From contig CAUUKX010000126.1 of NCBI GenBank assembly GCA_963545585.1, positions 1 to 5,112 of the forward strand: 5,112 nucleotides of DNA, given 5' to 3'. The translations under genes and the position numbers were made by a program. The notes beneath the pieces were generated by a model that ran no database searches, was not told the DNA's origin, and worked only from the letters and a program-made list of their open reading frames with translations. Within the stretch, counting starts at the first letter, position 1; each line of letters begins with the position of its first letter. The stretch comes from W11650 sp963545585. Lineage in GTDB: Bacteria > Bacillota > Clostridia > Lachnospirales > Vallitaleaceae. Shown here one piece after another: positions 1 to 5,096 of this stretch.

Positions 1-142
1 AAACGGATTTTGCACAAAGGATACCAAAAATCATACAACAGATAAACTTGAAATTAGGAACAGATAACCCTTTTGAAATCGTTTTACAAAAACGAAAAAT
101 TTGGTCTTTTTTATTTCTGGAAACTCTGGTATAATCATTCAT
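1..142 (-). CDS. Transposase, N-terminal part only (IS4-like), cut by the window edge
   Basis: A minus-strand reading frame starts with ATG at 142-140 and stays open to the window edge, giving 47 complete codons with no stop. The start is supported by a strong ribosome binding site, AAGGGG, 7 nt upstream (about 150-155), and by a promoter at 186-194. Residues 21-47 contain the pattern SKGLSVPNFKF followed by a hydrophobic stretch ending in CAKSV. From memory this resembles the N-terminus of IS4-like DDE transposases of Clostridia, where a 'GLS.P..KF...M.FGIL.S.S' pattern precedes the catalytic domain. None of the catalytic residues lie in the window, so the family is a moderate-confidence inference and activity cannot be judged. 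Composition is AT-rich like the surrounding element. Confidence 0.6.
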   Translation of the reverse strand, partial: MNDYTRVSRNKKDQIFRFCKTISKGLSVPNFKFICCMIFGILCAKSV

Positions 143-214
143 GAGCAAACCCCTTTCTTTTGTGTTGGTTTTTTGTGATGAATTAATTATACCAAAAGAT
201 TGCGCAGTTTGCTC
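143..214. repeat. 8-bp inverted repeat flanking the transposase promoter
   Basis: GAGCAAAC at 143-150 is the exact reverse complement of GTTTGCTC at 207-214, with one more G-U pair possible inside. The inner arm directly abuts the transposase start codon (142-140). The outer arm lies upstream of the -10 hexamer. A transcript starting at the element's own promoter therefore contains only the arm next to the start codon, while a transcript entering from outside contains both arms and can fold over the start region. Confidence 0.6.
186..194 (-). promoter_or_regulatory. Extended -10 promoter of the left transposase gene
   Basis: On the minus strand the sequence TGGTATAAT gives a perfect -10 hexamer (complement of 186-191) preceded by the TGn extension (192-194). 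The hexamer 16-18 nt further upstream (around 209-214) is a poor -35, as is usual for extended -10 promoters. Transcription should start near 179-180, leaving a leader of about 37 nt before the ATG at 142. Confidence 0.6.
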
Positions 215-231
215 GTTTTATTTTGTGTTTT

Positions 232-268
232 TTGCATTTTGTGGATAACTATCTTGCATTTTTTGGAT
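232..268. repeat. Two 15-bp direct repeats, 22-bp period, in the element end
   Basis: TTGCATTTTGTGGAT (232-246) and TTGCATTTTTTGGAT (254-268) differ at one position and are spaced 22 bp start to start, about two helical turns. They lie between the transposase promoter and the presumed element end, so they may be binding sites for the transposase or a host factor. No protein assignment can be made from the sequence. Confidence 0.55.
240..248 (-). promoter_or_regulatory. Consensus DnaA box inside the element end
   Basis: The minus strand reads TTATCCACA, identical to the consensus 9-mer bound by DnaA. It overlaps the first 15-bp direct repeat; the second repeat copy does not preserve the box. 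A single 9-mer can occur by chance in AT-rich DNA, so a role is only suggested by its position near the element end. Tn5/IS50 is known to carry a DnaA-binding site at its outer end. Confidence 0.35.
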
Positions 269-374
269 TTTGTTTGTTCGGGTAAAAAAACGGGGAAACT
301 CAAAAAATAAAAAAAGTTGTTTTTAACAATTGTGTGTTATTATGATATTAACATGAAATTACAAAAGTTAATAA
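269..374 (+). promoter_or_regulatory. AT-rich junction with a weak candidate promoter facing right
   Basis: This stretch has no recognisable gene. It contains a possible promoter, TTGTTT at 317-322 and TATGAT at 341-346 with an 18-nt spacer. An ATG at 353 opens only an 8-codon frame (stop at 377-379) without a clear ribosome binding site. The promoter may once have served the radical SAM gene that now begins abruptly at 375, and could still give read-through into the ABC operon. No terminator is seen between it and 955. Confidence 0.3.
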
Positions 375-929
375 ATTAATTATCCTAAATTAGAAATAGG
401 AATTTTTAATATAAAAGTAGAAGACATATTAGAATATAAAGAAATTGTAGATCAAATAGTAGAAAATGGTAAGTTAAAATATTTGTGTGTAATGAGTCAA
501 CATGTTAATCCAAGAATTTTGAAACTTATGAAAAGAACGGTTTTTTCAAAGAATTCTTTTGTAGCTCTTATTAATGAATATGGTAGTAAAGATGTACAAG
601 TAGAAACTTTTACCATTGTTGGATTTCCGAGTGAAACAGAAGAAGAGTTTCAAGAGTTGATAGAATTTATTTGTGAAGTAGATACACCTCATTTTGCGAA
701 TTATAGTGCATCTTTTTCTTTGAGGTATGGAACAGCTGCATGTAAATATGATAATAAAATTTCTGAAAAAGTAATTATGAATAGAATGAAAGTATTGGAG
801 GAAAGATACATTGAATCTTCTATTAGGCGGTTTGGCAAATTGCCATATAATTTGCAAAAAGATTTATATGATATGCTTTGTACTTTAAGAGAACATGCAA
901 TAGATTATGATGAATTATATAGAAATTAA
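375..929 (+). pseudogene. Remnant of a radical SAM protein resembling RimO/MiaB methylthiotransferases (5' part missing)
   Basis: The frame is open from 375 (after the stop TAA at 372-374) to the stop at 927-929, about 184 codons. The first candidate start codons (TTG 483, ATG 492) lie inside conserved sequence, so the real start is lost. The pattern SQHVNPRILKLMKR matches the RimO-type 'QH..PRILKLMKR' segment of the radical SAM barrel, and TFTIVGFPSETEEEFQELIEF matches 'TFIVGFPGETEEDFQ.LLDF'. Missing are the N-terminal UPF0004 domain and the CxxxCxxC motif that binds the [4Fe-4S] cluster and S-adenosylmethionine, so the product cannot be a working enzyme. The tail after the barrel (about 50 residues ending DYDELYRN) does not look like the TRAM domain normally found there, so the ancestor may have been a diverged relative. 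Composition is much more AT-rich than the ABC operon 25 nt downstream. A different B12-binding or peptide-modifying radical SAM family is an alternative. Confidence 0.65.
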
Positions 930-954
930 TTTACAGAAAGAGGGAGATTAAGGA

Positions 955-1926
955 ATGGCTGCAATAAAAATTGAAAACCTATGCAAAACATTTGAATACT
1001 ATGAAAAAGGGCAGGGGCTGCAAGGCTCGGTTCGGAATTTGTTTTTTAGAAAAAAATTAAAAAAAGAAGCAGTTAAAGATTTGAATTTTACGGTGCAGCA
1101 AGGGGAGATTGTCGGCTTTTTAGGGCCGAATGGGGCGGGCAAAACGACCAGTCTGAAAATGCTGTCGGGGATTTTGCACCCATCCAGCGGCCGGGCGGAG
1201 GTGCTGGGCTATACGCCGTGGGAGCGAAAAAATGATTTTAAACGCCGGATTTCAATTATTATGGGGCAGAAAAACCAGCTATGGTGGGATTTGCCGGCGA
1301 TTGACAGTATGAATTTAAATAAGCAGATTTATCAAATTGATGAGGGAAAATATAAGCAGCGGCTGGCGGAAATGACGGTGCTTTTAAATGTGGAAAAACT
1401 GCTGAATATTCAAGTTCGGCGGCTTTCGCTGGGTGAGCGAATGAAAATGGAGATTATTGCGGCGCTGCTGCATCAGCCAGAGGTTTTGTTTTTAGACGAA
1501 CCGACGATTGGGCTGGATATTATTTCGCAGAAAGGGATTCGGGGGTTTCTGAAAAAATATAATGCTGCTACGGGAGTTACGATTTTGCTGACCAGCCACT
1601 ATATGGACGATATTAGTGATTTGTGCCGACGCTCGGTGGTGATCAATCATGGCGAGGTAATCTATGATGCTGAAACAGAGCAAATAAGGGGACGGCTGGG
1701 CAATAAAAAGCTGGTTAAGCTAAAGCTGGAAGCAGCTGCGGAAATGGATTTTTCAGAATACGGTATTGTCAGGGAAAGGCAAGAAAATGAAATAATCCTT
1801 GAAGTGGAAAAAGAAAAAGTCAAGGAGATTATCAAGGAGCTGCTGACGAAATATATGGTTACTGACTTTTCTGTTGAGGATGTGCCGCTGGAAGAGGGAG
1901 TGGCGGCTTTGTATCAAGCCGGCTGA
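955..1926 (+). CDS. ABC transporter ATP-binding protein (COG4586-type exporter ATPase)
   Basis: A 323-residue cytoplasmic ATPase that would bind and hydrolyse ATP to drive the two permeases encoded downstream. All nucleotide-binding motifs are present: Walker A GPNGAGKT (57-64), Q-loop in MGQKNQLWWDLP (Q105), signature LSLGE (157-161) in place of the classic LSGGQ, Walker B VLFLDEP with D181 and E182, the D-loop at 187-188, and the switch His in TSHYMDD (H215). The QKNQLWWDLP and LSLGERMKME patterns are typical of the COG4586 group of uncharacterised ABC-2 exporters. Residues after about 245 form a charged C-terminal extension typical of this group. The start is supported by AGGGAG at 941-946, 8 nt upstream. 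The first 40 codons are distinctly more AT-rich than the rest, in line with the DNA upstream. The stop is 14 nt before the first permease, so the three genes should be one operon. Substrate unknown. Confidence 0.92.
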   Translation: MAAIKIENLCKTFEYYEKGQGLQGSVRNLFFRKKLKKEAVKDLNFTVQQGEIVGFLGPNGAGKTTSLKMLSGILHPSSGRAEVLGYTPWERKNDFKRRISIIMGQKNQLWWDLPAIDSMNLNKQIYQIDEGKYKQRLAEMTVLLNVEKLLNIQVRRLSLGERMKMEIIAALLHQPEVLFLDEPTIGLDIISQKGIRGFLKKYNAATGVTILLTSHYMDDISDLCRRSVVINHGEVIYDAETEQIRGRLGNKKLVKLKLEAAAEMDFSEYGIVRERQENEIILEVEKEKVKEIIKELLTKYMVTDFSVEDVPLEEGVAALYQAG

Positions 1927-1940
1927 AAGGAAGAAAAGGA

Positions 1941-2741
1941 ATGCGTAAGTATACAGCGTGTTTTATGATGGGAATACAAAAGGCGGTGGAATATCGGGCC
2001 GACTTTTTGGGCGGGTATTTCAGTGCGGTTTTTCCGATTATTATTCAGGCGTCGATGTGGACGGCGATTTATGGAGCGTCCGGAAGCGGGCTGCTCTATG
2101 GATATTCTTATCAGCAAATGATATTATATACCTTTTTTGTCGGGGTAACAGCCAAATTTTTATCAACCGGCTTTGAATATGAAATGAATGACGATATTAA
2201 GAGCGGGGGCTTGAATAAATACATTGTGAAGCCGGTCAATTATTGCGCTTATCGGGGAGCTTGCTTTTTGGGCGAGCGCTTTTCGGTATCGGGTGTCTTT
2301 TTGGGGGTGTTGGCGGCGCTTTCCTTGCTGTTTAAGGCAATGGGCTATTTTGAAATCAGTGTCGGCAAAATAGTTTTATTTTTAACGGCCTTGCTTTTGG
2401 CGCTGCTGCTTAATTTTGCCCTGTATTTTTGTATTGGCATATCCGGGCTGTGGCTGACGGAAATTTCAAGGCTATTTCCGGCGCTGACAATTATTATTTT
2501 AGTAATCAGCGGCGGGATTTTTCCGCTGGATATCTTGGGAGAAAATATTAATAAAATTATTTTTTTCCTGCCGTTTCGCTATTTGCTTCAGTTTCCGGTT
2601 GATATTATTACTGGCAAGGAGCTGACGACTTCCCTAACTGCGGCGTTTTTGGTTCAGCTTTTTTGGGTGGCGTTTTTAAATATTATAGCCCAGCTTCTTT
2701 GGAAAAAGGGCTTAAATCAATATACAGCGATTGGAGGGTGA
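1941..2741 (+). CDS. ABC-2 type permease, first subunit (COG4587/COG3694 class)
   Basis: A 266-residue integral membrane protein, one half of the predicted exporter channel. Hydrophobic segments suggest about six helices, near residues 22-44, 57-77, 108-131, 143-168, 178-196 and 232-254. Between helices 2 and 3 lies the cytoplasmic motif DDIKSGGLNKYIVKP (84-98). This is the 'I..G.L..Y..KP' loop shared by permeases of this family (ABC2_membrane_6 type), thought to contact the ATPase. There is no cleavable signal peptide. The ATG at 1941 is preceded by AGGAAG (1928-1933, 7 nt spacing). A second AAAAGGA touches the start and is too close to serve. It lies 14 nt after the ATPase gene and 2 nt before the second permease, which points to an obligate complex of ATPase dimer plus two permeases. 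Which of COG4587 and COG3694 it belongs to cannot be settled by eye. Confidence 0.88.
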   Translation: MRKYTACFMMGIQKAVEYRADFLGGYFSAVFPIIIQASMWTAIYGASGSGLLYGYSYQQMILYTFFVGVTAKFLSTGFEYEMNDDIKSGGLNKYIVKPVNYCAYRGACFLGERFSVSGVFLGVLAALSLLFKAMGYFEISVGKIVLFLTALLLALLLNFALYFCIGISGLWLTEISRLFPALTIIILVISGGIFPLDILGENINKIIFFLPFRYLLQFPVDIITGKELTTSLTAAFLVQLFWVAFLNIIAQLLWKKGLNQYTAIGG

Positions 2742-2743
2742 AA

Positions 2744-3553
2744 ATGCGTGATTTTTTGCGGACGATTCGTCGATATTTGCGGCTGCTGCTTACCTTTGCG
2801 CAAAACTCGTTAGCCGGACAATTAGAGTATCGAATTAATTTTTTGGCCGGTCTTTTTGTGGAAAGCGGCTTTATGCTGGCCAAACTTACTTATGTGGCGC
2901 TGATATACAGCGCGAATGTCGAGATTAACGGAATGAGCCCGGATTATATTTTGCTGTTTATCGGCACCTTTGCCATTATGACCGGCATTTATATGTCATT
3001 TTATCCTAATTTCTGCAATATTGCCGGTTATATCAAGGACGGCACGCTGGATATTTATTTGACCAAACCGGTATCACAGTTGTTTTTGATTACCTTTCGC
3101 TATATTGATTTTGCAATGCCGATTCCGAATATCGCGGGCGGCCTGATTATGGTGGTAATTGCGTGGAGCCGGTGCGGGTTTCCGGTTACGCCGGGAAATG
3201 TTTTGGTCTTTATGGGCGGTCTGGTGCTGGGAACGATTTTGATCTACGCCATCTTTTTGCTGCCGAGGCTGGCGGCTTTTTGGATGGTATCGACCAATGC
3301 CATCGTACAGGTCAGCGATTCGATTTGGGATTTTAATAATATGCCGATGAAAATTTATAACCGACTGATTCAGGAAGTGGGCTGCTTTATCTTTCCGGTG
3401 TTTTTAATTACCAATATGCCGGGACTGATGATTGGGCAGGAAGCGGGAACGGCGCTGGTGATTTGGTATGTGGCTGCGCCTTTTCTGCTGCTGGCGGTTA
3501 CACTCTTGGTCTGGCGGGTGGCGTTAAAGAGGTATTCCAGCGCCAGCAGTTGA
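2744..3553 (+). CDS. ABC-2 type permease, second subunit (COG4587/COG3694 class)
   Basis: A 269-residue membrane protein that should pair with the preceding permease. Hydrophobic segments lie near residues 33-55, 68-88, 126-143, 151-173, 174-195, 212-226 and 239-260, probably giving six true helices. The cytoplasmic loop GYIKDGTLDIYLTKPVSQ (95-112) is the counterpart of the 'I..G.L..Y..KP' motif in the first subunit, showing that the two are distant paralogues. The start is set at ATG 2744, where GGAGG (2733-2737) sits 6 nt upstream. The frame is also open upstream to 2663, but that extension overlaps the end of the first permease and has no comparable ribosome binding site. Only 2 nt separate it from the upstream stop, so translation is probably coupled. 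No clear rho-independent terminator follows. Substrate unknown. Confidence 0.88.
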   Translation: MRDFLRTIRRYLRLLLTFAQNSLAGQLEYRINFLAGLFVESGFMLAKLTYVALIYSANVEINGMSPDYILLFIGTFAIMTGIYMSFYPNFCNIAGYIKDGTLDIYLTKPVSQLFLITFRYIDFAMPIPNIAGGLIMVVIAWSRCGFPVTPGNVLVFMGGLVLGTILIYAIFLLPRLAAFWMVSTNAIVQVSDSIWDFNNMPMKIYNRLIQEVGCFIFPVFLITNMPGLMIGQEAGTALVIWYVAAPFLLLAVTLLVWRVALKRYSSASS

Positions 3554-3738
3554 ATGAAATGTTAATCATCTAATTTTATATTGTTTCTTTGATTTATGAT
3601 TATTGAAAAAGAAAAAAGAAAAATTTTCACTATGCGATTTGTAGAAGGTGAAATTTTGATGAAAGGATAGGGGAATTGAATTGTTTAAAAAAGGCTTATG
3701 TAAGGGTGGCTAAAGATGAAGCAGTTAAAAGTAAGACT
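3554..3738. other. AT-rich spacer with an unrecognised short open stretch before the IS3 remnant
   Basis: After the operon the DNA becomes very AT-rich and carries no complete gene. No GC-rich hairpin followed by a T-run is present, so the operon has no obvious terminator here. On the plus strand a frame is open from 3652 (after a TGA at 3649-3651) up to the IS3 junction at about 3738. It encodes a charged, helix-like peptide with LKKAYVRVAKDEAVKSK. It has no good start codon or ribosome binding site, and its continuation past 3738 only reads the IS3 sequence backwards. It may be the stump of a gene broken by the IS3-side rearrangement; I do not recognise the family. Confidence 0.35.
3620..3657. 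repeat. Imperfect inverted repeat downstream of the ABC operon
   Basis: AAAATTTTCAC (3620-3630) and GTGAAATTTT (3648-3657) pair over about 10 bp with one bulged base and a 17-nt loop. The stem is AT-rich and is not followed by a long T-run, so it is a weak candidate for mRNA 3'-end stabilisation rather than a terminator. A relic of a mobile-element end is the other possibility. Confidence 0.35.
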
Positions 3739-4349
3739 TCGAACGGTATTATAAAAAGTTTCAATATACTCAAAAACAAGTTGATAGGCGTGATCATAAT
3801 CACGGATTTTAAACCGATGAATCCATTCACGCTTCAAAAGAGCGTGAAAAGACTCCAAGCATGCGTTGTCATAGGGCGTTGCTTTGCGACTGTAATATCT
3901 GTGCACCAAACCGCATTTGGCGAGTTAGGATGAAAGCGTTGTTCTAAAACATTATGGAGCTGTTTGCTAAAGTCAGAATCTTTGGCCGTCGCAATCCAAG
4001 GCTTGACCCATTGAGCTCGGATGCCCATTTCTTTCATATATTTGCCGACGGTTCGTGTTGCAATACAAGTTCCCTCCTTTCGCAGTTCTTCTGCAATTTT
4101 TGGCACGCCATAGTTTTGTTTGGATTGATCATAGATTTGTCGAATGTCTTGTTTTAAGTTTTCTTTCCGCTGCTGCATTTGAGAAGGTTTTTGCTGAAGA
4201 AACGAACGATAGCCGCTACGAGAGACACCAAGATACTTCAGCATTCCGGAAGTGGAAATACGGTGTCCGATTCCTTGGGATGTTTCCACCTTAGCAGAGA
4301 GCTCAATGTAGATTGCCTCTGTCAGTTTTGTCCCAGAATGCTGATAGCT
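3739..4349 (-). pseudogene. IS3-family transposase OrfB, internally deleted and 3'-truncated
   Basis: Reading in the -1 frame from the slippery site, the product runs through SYQHSGTKLTEAIYIELSAK into an IS3 OrfB: the helix-turn-helix-like segment LKYLGVSRSGY, the NYGVPKIAEELRKEG block (HTH_21), IRAQWVKPW, and NAVWCTDIT with the first catalytic Asp (codon 3899-3897). At about 3890-3897 it jumps, with a change of frame, to YYSRKATPYDNACLESFHALLKREW, which holds the catalytic Glu. The roughly 80-90 codons normally between these, including the second Asp in the usual HSDRGSQY motif, are absent. The C-terminus stops being IS3-like after YIETFYNTVR at 3739; the usual 'IHSH...SPNEYE' ending is missing. 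The product would therefore lack one catalytic residue, be frameshifted, and end abnormally. A GTG at 4289 could start a free-standing OrfB, but in this family the fusion made by frameshifting is normal. Confidence 0.88.
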
Positions 4350-4621
4350 TTTTTTAATACATCGAGCGCATCTTGAGCATCACGAAGGTCTCGCTTTAGT
4401 CGAGCAATTTCTTTCTGTTCGTCAGAAGCATAATTTCCGGAGCCACGAACAGGAATATCTTCCTCATGATCTCGAAACTGTTTTAACCATTTGGAGAGAG
4501 TGATTACACCGATTCCGAGATTTTTGGCACATTGTTCAAGAGTGAGTTCCGGGTGCTCTTTTCGGTATTTTACGACATCAAGCTTAAATTGTTTATCATG
4601 CTGTTTAGAATGGGGCATCAT
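4322..4621 (-). CDS. IS3-family transposase OrfA (DNA-binding subunit)
   Basis: A 99-residue protein starting at a double ATG (4621-4619 and 4618-4616), preceded by the ribosome binding site AAGGCGG about 6 nt upstream. The frame is open further upstream, but those codons lie in promoter and leader sequence without family resemblance. Residues 25-50 (LTLEQCAKNLGIGVITLSKW) form the helix-turn-helix that recognises the element's ends. Residues 70-96 (EIARLKRDLRDAQDALDVLK) form a leucine-zipper-like coiled coil used for multimerisation in IS3 OrfA proteins. The gene ends with TGA at 4324-4322, 25 nt after the slippery A-run. It appears intact. With no working OrfB it could still bind related element ends and act as an inhibitor, as known for OrfA in IS3-family elements; that is inference. 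Confidence 0.85.
   Translation of the reverse strand: MMPHSKQHDKQFKLDVVKYRKEHPELTLEQCAKNLGIGVITLSKWLKQFRDHEEDIPVRGSGNYASDEQKEIARLKRDLRDAQDALDVLKKAISILGQN
4349..4355 (-). promoter_or_regulatory. Programmed -1 frameshift site joining OrfA to OrfB
   Basis: On the minus strand seven A residues lie in the OrfA frame as TTA AAA AAA G, that is a slippery heptamer A_AAA_AAA of the X_XXY_YYZ type, at OrfA codons 89-91. Slipping back one base continues without a stop into the OrfB frame, whereas the zero frame ends at TGA 8 codons later. This is the standard way IS3 elements make the OrfAB transposase. I did not find a convincing downstream stem-loop or upstream Shine-Dalgarno stimulator by eye. Confidence 0.75.
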
Positions 4622-4652
4622 GAGTTTCCGCCTTGTATTCTTTACTATAAAT

Positions 4653-4661
4653 ATCATACCA
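4653..4661 (-). promoter_or_regulatory. Extended -10 promoter of the IS3 element
   Basis: The minus strand reads TGGTATGAT: a near-consensus -10 hexamer (complement of 4653-4658) with the TGn extension, about 32 nt upstream of the OrfA start. No good -35 lies 16-18 nt upstream. In several IS3 elements the -35 is supplied by the opposite end when a circle forms; whether that applies here depends on the true element tip. Confidence 0.5.
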
Positions 4662-4712
4662 CAATGAAGGGGGATTCTCTTTTTAATTTGATCTATTTTT
4701 ATTCTAACACTA

Positions 4713-4881
4713 AAGCTCATAAGAAGATTTATCAAGAAAGGAAATAGAAGAGTACAGTGAAAAAGAGATAAGAGAGATAGAACGCTTTATTAACAATATG
4801 CCGCGTAAAATGTTTGGTGGACAAACCAGCGAAGAATTCTATCGACAAGAGATAGTAAATATACACAGAAAGGCAGCATAA
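4713..4881 (+). pseudogene. C-terminal fragment of an IS30-family transposase, frameshifted
   Basis: On the plus strand KLIRRFIKKG (4713-4742) is followed, one frame over, by IEEYSEKEIREIERFINNMPRK and then MFGGQTSEEFYRQEI, ending at TAA 4879-4881. This matches the C-terminal end of IS30-family DDE transposases, where 'LIR.F.PKG' is followed by '..LN..PRK.LG..TP.E.F'. The two parts are joined by a frame change at about 4743 (a single A between GGA and ATA, so a net 2-nt loss or 1-nt gain), which breaks the gene. Everything upstream (helix-turn-helix, both catalytic Asp residues) is missing, and the fragment begins where the IS3 element ends. Either IS3 inserted into an IS30 copy whose other half was later lost, or a deletion brought them together. 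Confidence 0.75.
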
Positions 4882-5027
4882 AATAAAAGGGACAACACGT
4901 TCATAATTATTCGTTTTTAATTATTATTACTCATTATTATTGATTATTGTTTTTGAATCCAATAAAATTATAGGAATTAGAGCAGCCAATTTTTCTTTAA
5001 AAAAAGAGGACATTTACTATTGCAATT
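4882..5027. other. Very AT-rich spacer downstream of the IS30 fragment
   Basis: No coding frame, RNA gene or terminator can be supported here. Between about 4909 and 4950 the sequence is low-complexity, built from repeated ATTATT units. The stretch GACATTTACTATTGCAATTT at about 5010 vaguely recalls ends of IS30-family elements, which often carry a TTGCAA core, and may mark the remnant's right end. I could not pair it with a second copy. Confidence 0.3.
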
Positions 5028-5057
5028 TACCTTTTCAAAAAAAATCAAAAAAAGGTA
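5028..5057. repeat. 8-bp perfect inverted repeat directly upstream of a strong promoter
   Basis: TACCTTTT (5028-5035) and AAAAGGTA (5050-5057) are exact reverse complements separated by a 14-nt A-rich loop. The right arm ends one base before the -35 hexamer at 5058. It could be an operator, a mobile-element end, or an A/T-rich upstream promoter element that happens to be symmetric; the sequence alone does not decide. Confidence 0.4.
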
Positions 5058-5086
5058 TTGACAGACCATGATATCTTTGCTATAAT
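5058..5086 (+). promoter_or_regulatory. Consensus sigma-70/sigma-A promoter firing out of the window
   Basis: TTGACA at 5058-5063 and TATAAT at 5081-5086 are both perfect hexamers with the optimal 17-nt spacer, preceded by an A-rich stretch that would act as an UP-like element. Transcription should start near 5093 and run rightwards off the edge. Such a perfect match suggests a strongly expressed unit (stable RNA operon, housekeeping gene) or an element-borne outward promoter. The gene it serves is outside the window. Confidence 0.8.
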
Positions 5087-5096
5087 AACTTTCGTT

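Larger units (their letters stand above)
1..300 (-). mobile_element. End of an insertion sequence, probably IS4-like, running off the left edge
   Basis: The left 300 bases read as the upstream end of an insertion sequence transcribed leftwards. They hold the transposase start at 142, an extended -10 promoter at 186-194, a promoter-flanking inverted repeat, and a T-rich end region with two 15-bp direct repeats. The outer boundary is not visible: no terminal inverted repeat can be paired because the other end lies outside the window. I place it roughly between 270 and 350, where the sequence changes to the AT-rich DNA leading into the radical SAM remnant. The family call rests only on the first 47 residues of the transposase. 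Confidence 0.5.
3739..4708 (-). mobile_element. Decayed IS3-family insertion sequence
   Basis: The element runs on the minus strand with the classic IS3 layout: OrfA, a slippery A-run, then OrfB in the -1 frame. The 5' end (right side) lies somewhere between about 4676 and 4712. A tip starting TG at about 4708 fits the family habit of TG...CA ends, but there is no partner repeat to confirm it. The 3' end (left side) is missing: OrfB homology stops at codon 3741-3739, and neither the last part of the gene nor the terminal repeat is present. With an internal deletion as well, the copy cannot move by itself. Confidence 0.8.

Noticed and set aside
353..379. ATG-initiated 8-codon frame upstream of the radical SAM remnant
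   Set aside because: It is very short, lacks a ribosome binding site, and nothing indicates a leader peptide. It could be the original start cut off by deletion, but that cannot be shown.
546..857. Minus-strand open frame inside the radical SAM remnant
   Set aside because: It is antisense to clearly conserved coding sequence, has an unconvincing protein composition, and has no ribosome binding site.
1492..2117. Minus-strand open frames across the ABC ATPase end and permease start
   Set aside because: They are shadows of the well-supported plus-strand genes and have no recognisable protein features.
2663..2743. A 27-residue N-terminal extension of the second permease
   Set aside because: It overlaps the end of the first permease out of frame, lacks a good ribosome binding site, and ATG 2744 has GGAGG at ideal spacing.
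3560..3605. Possible terminator after the ABC operon
   Set aside because: The short complementary arms are purely AT, the loop is long, and no T-run follows.
3676..4376. Plus-strand open frames across the IS3 element
   Set aside because: They read the transposase backwards; the minus-strand OrfA/OrfB homology is clear. Only the first part, before 3739, lies outside the element.
4532..4747. Plus-strand open frame across the OrfA start and IS30 junction
   Set aside because: It is antisense to OrfA and ends in the wrong frame for the IS30 fragment.
4909..4950. ATTATT-rich repeats as a CRISPR array or iteron set
   Set aside because: The units are 6 bp low-complexity AT sequence without spacers or regular spacing.
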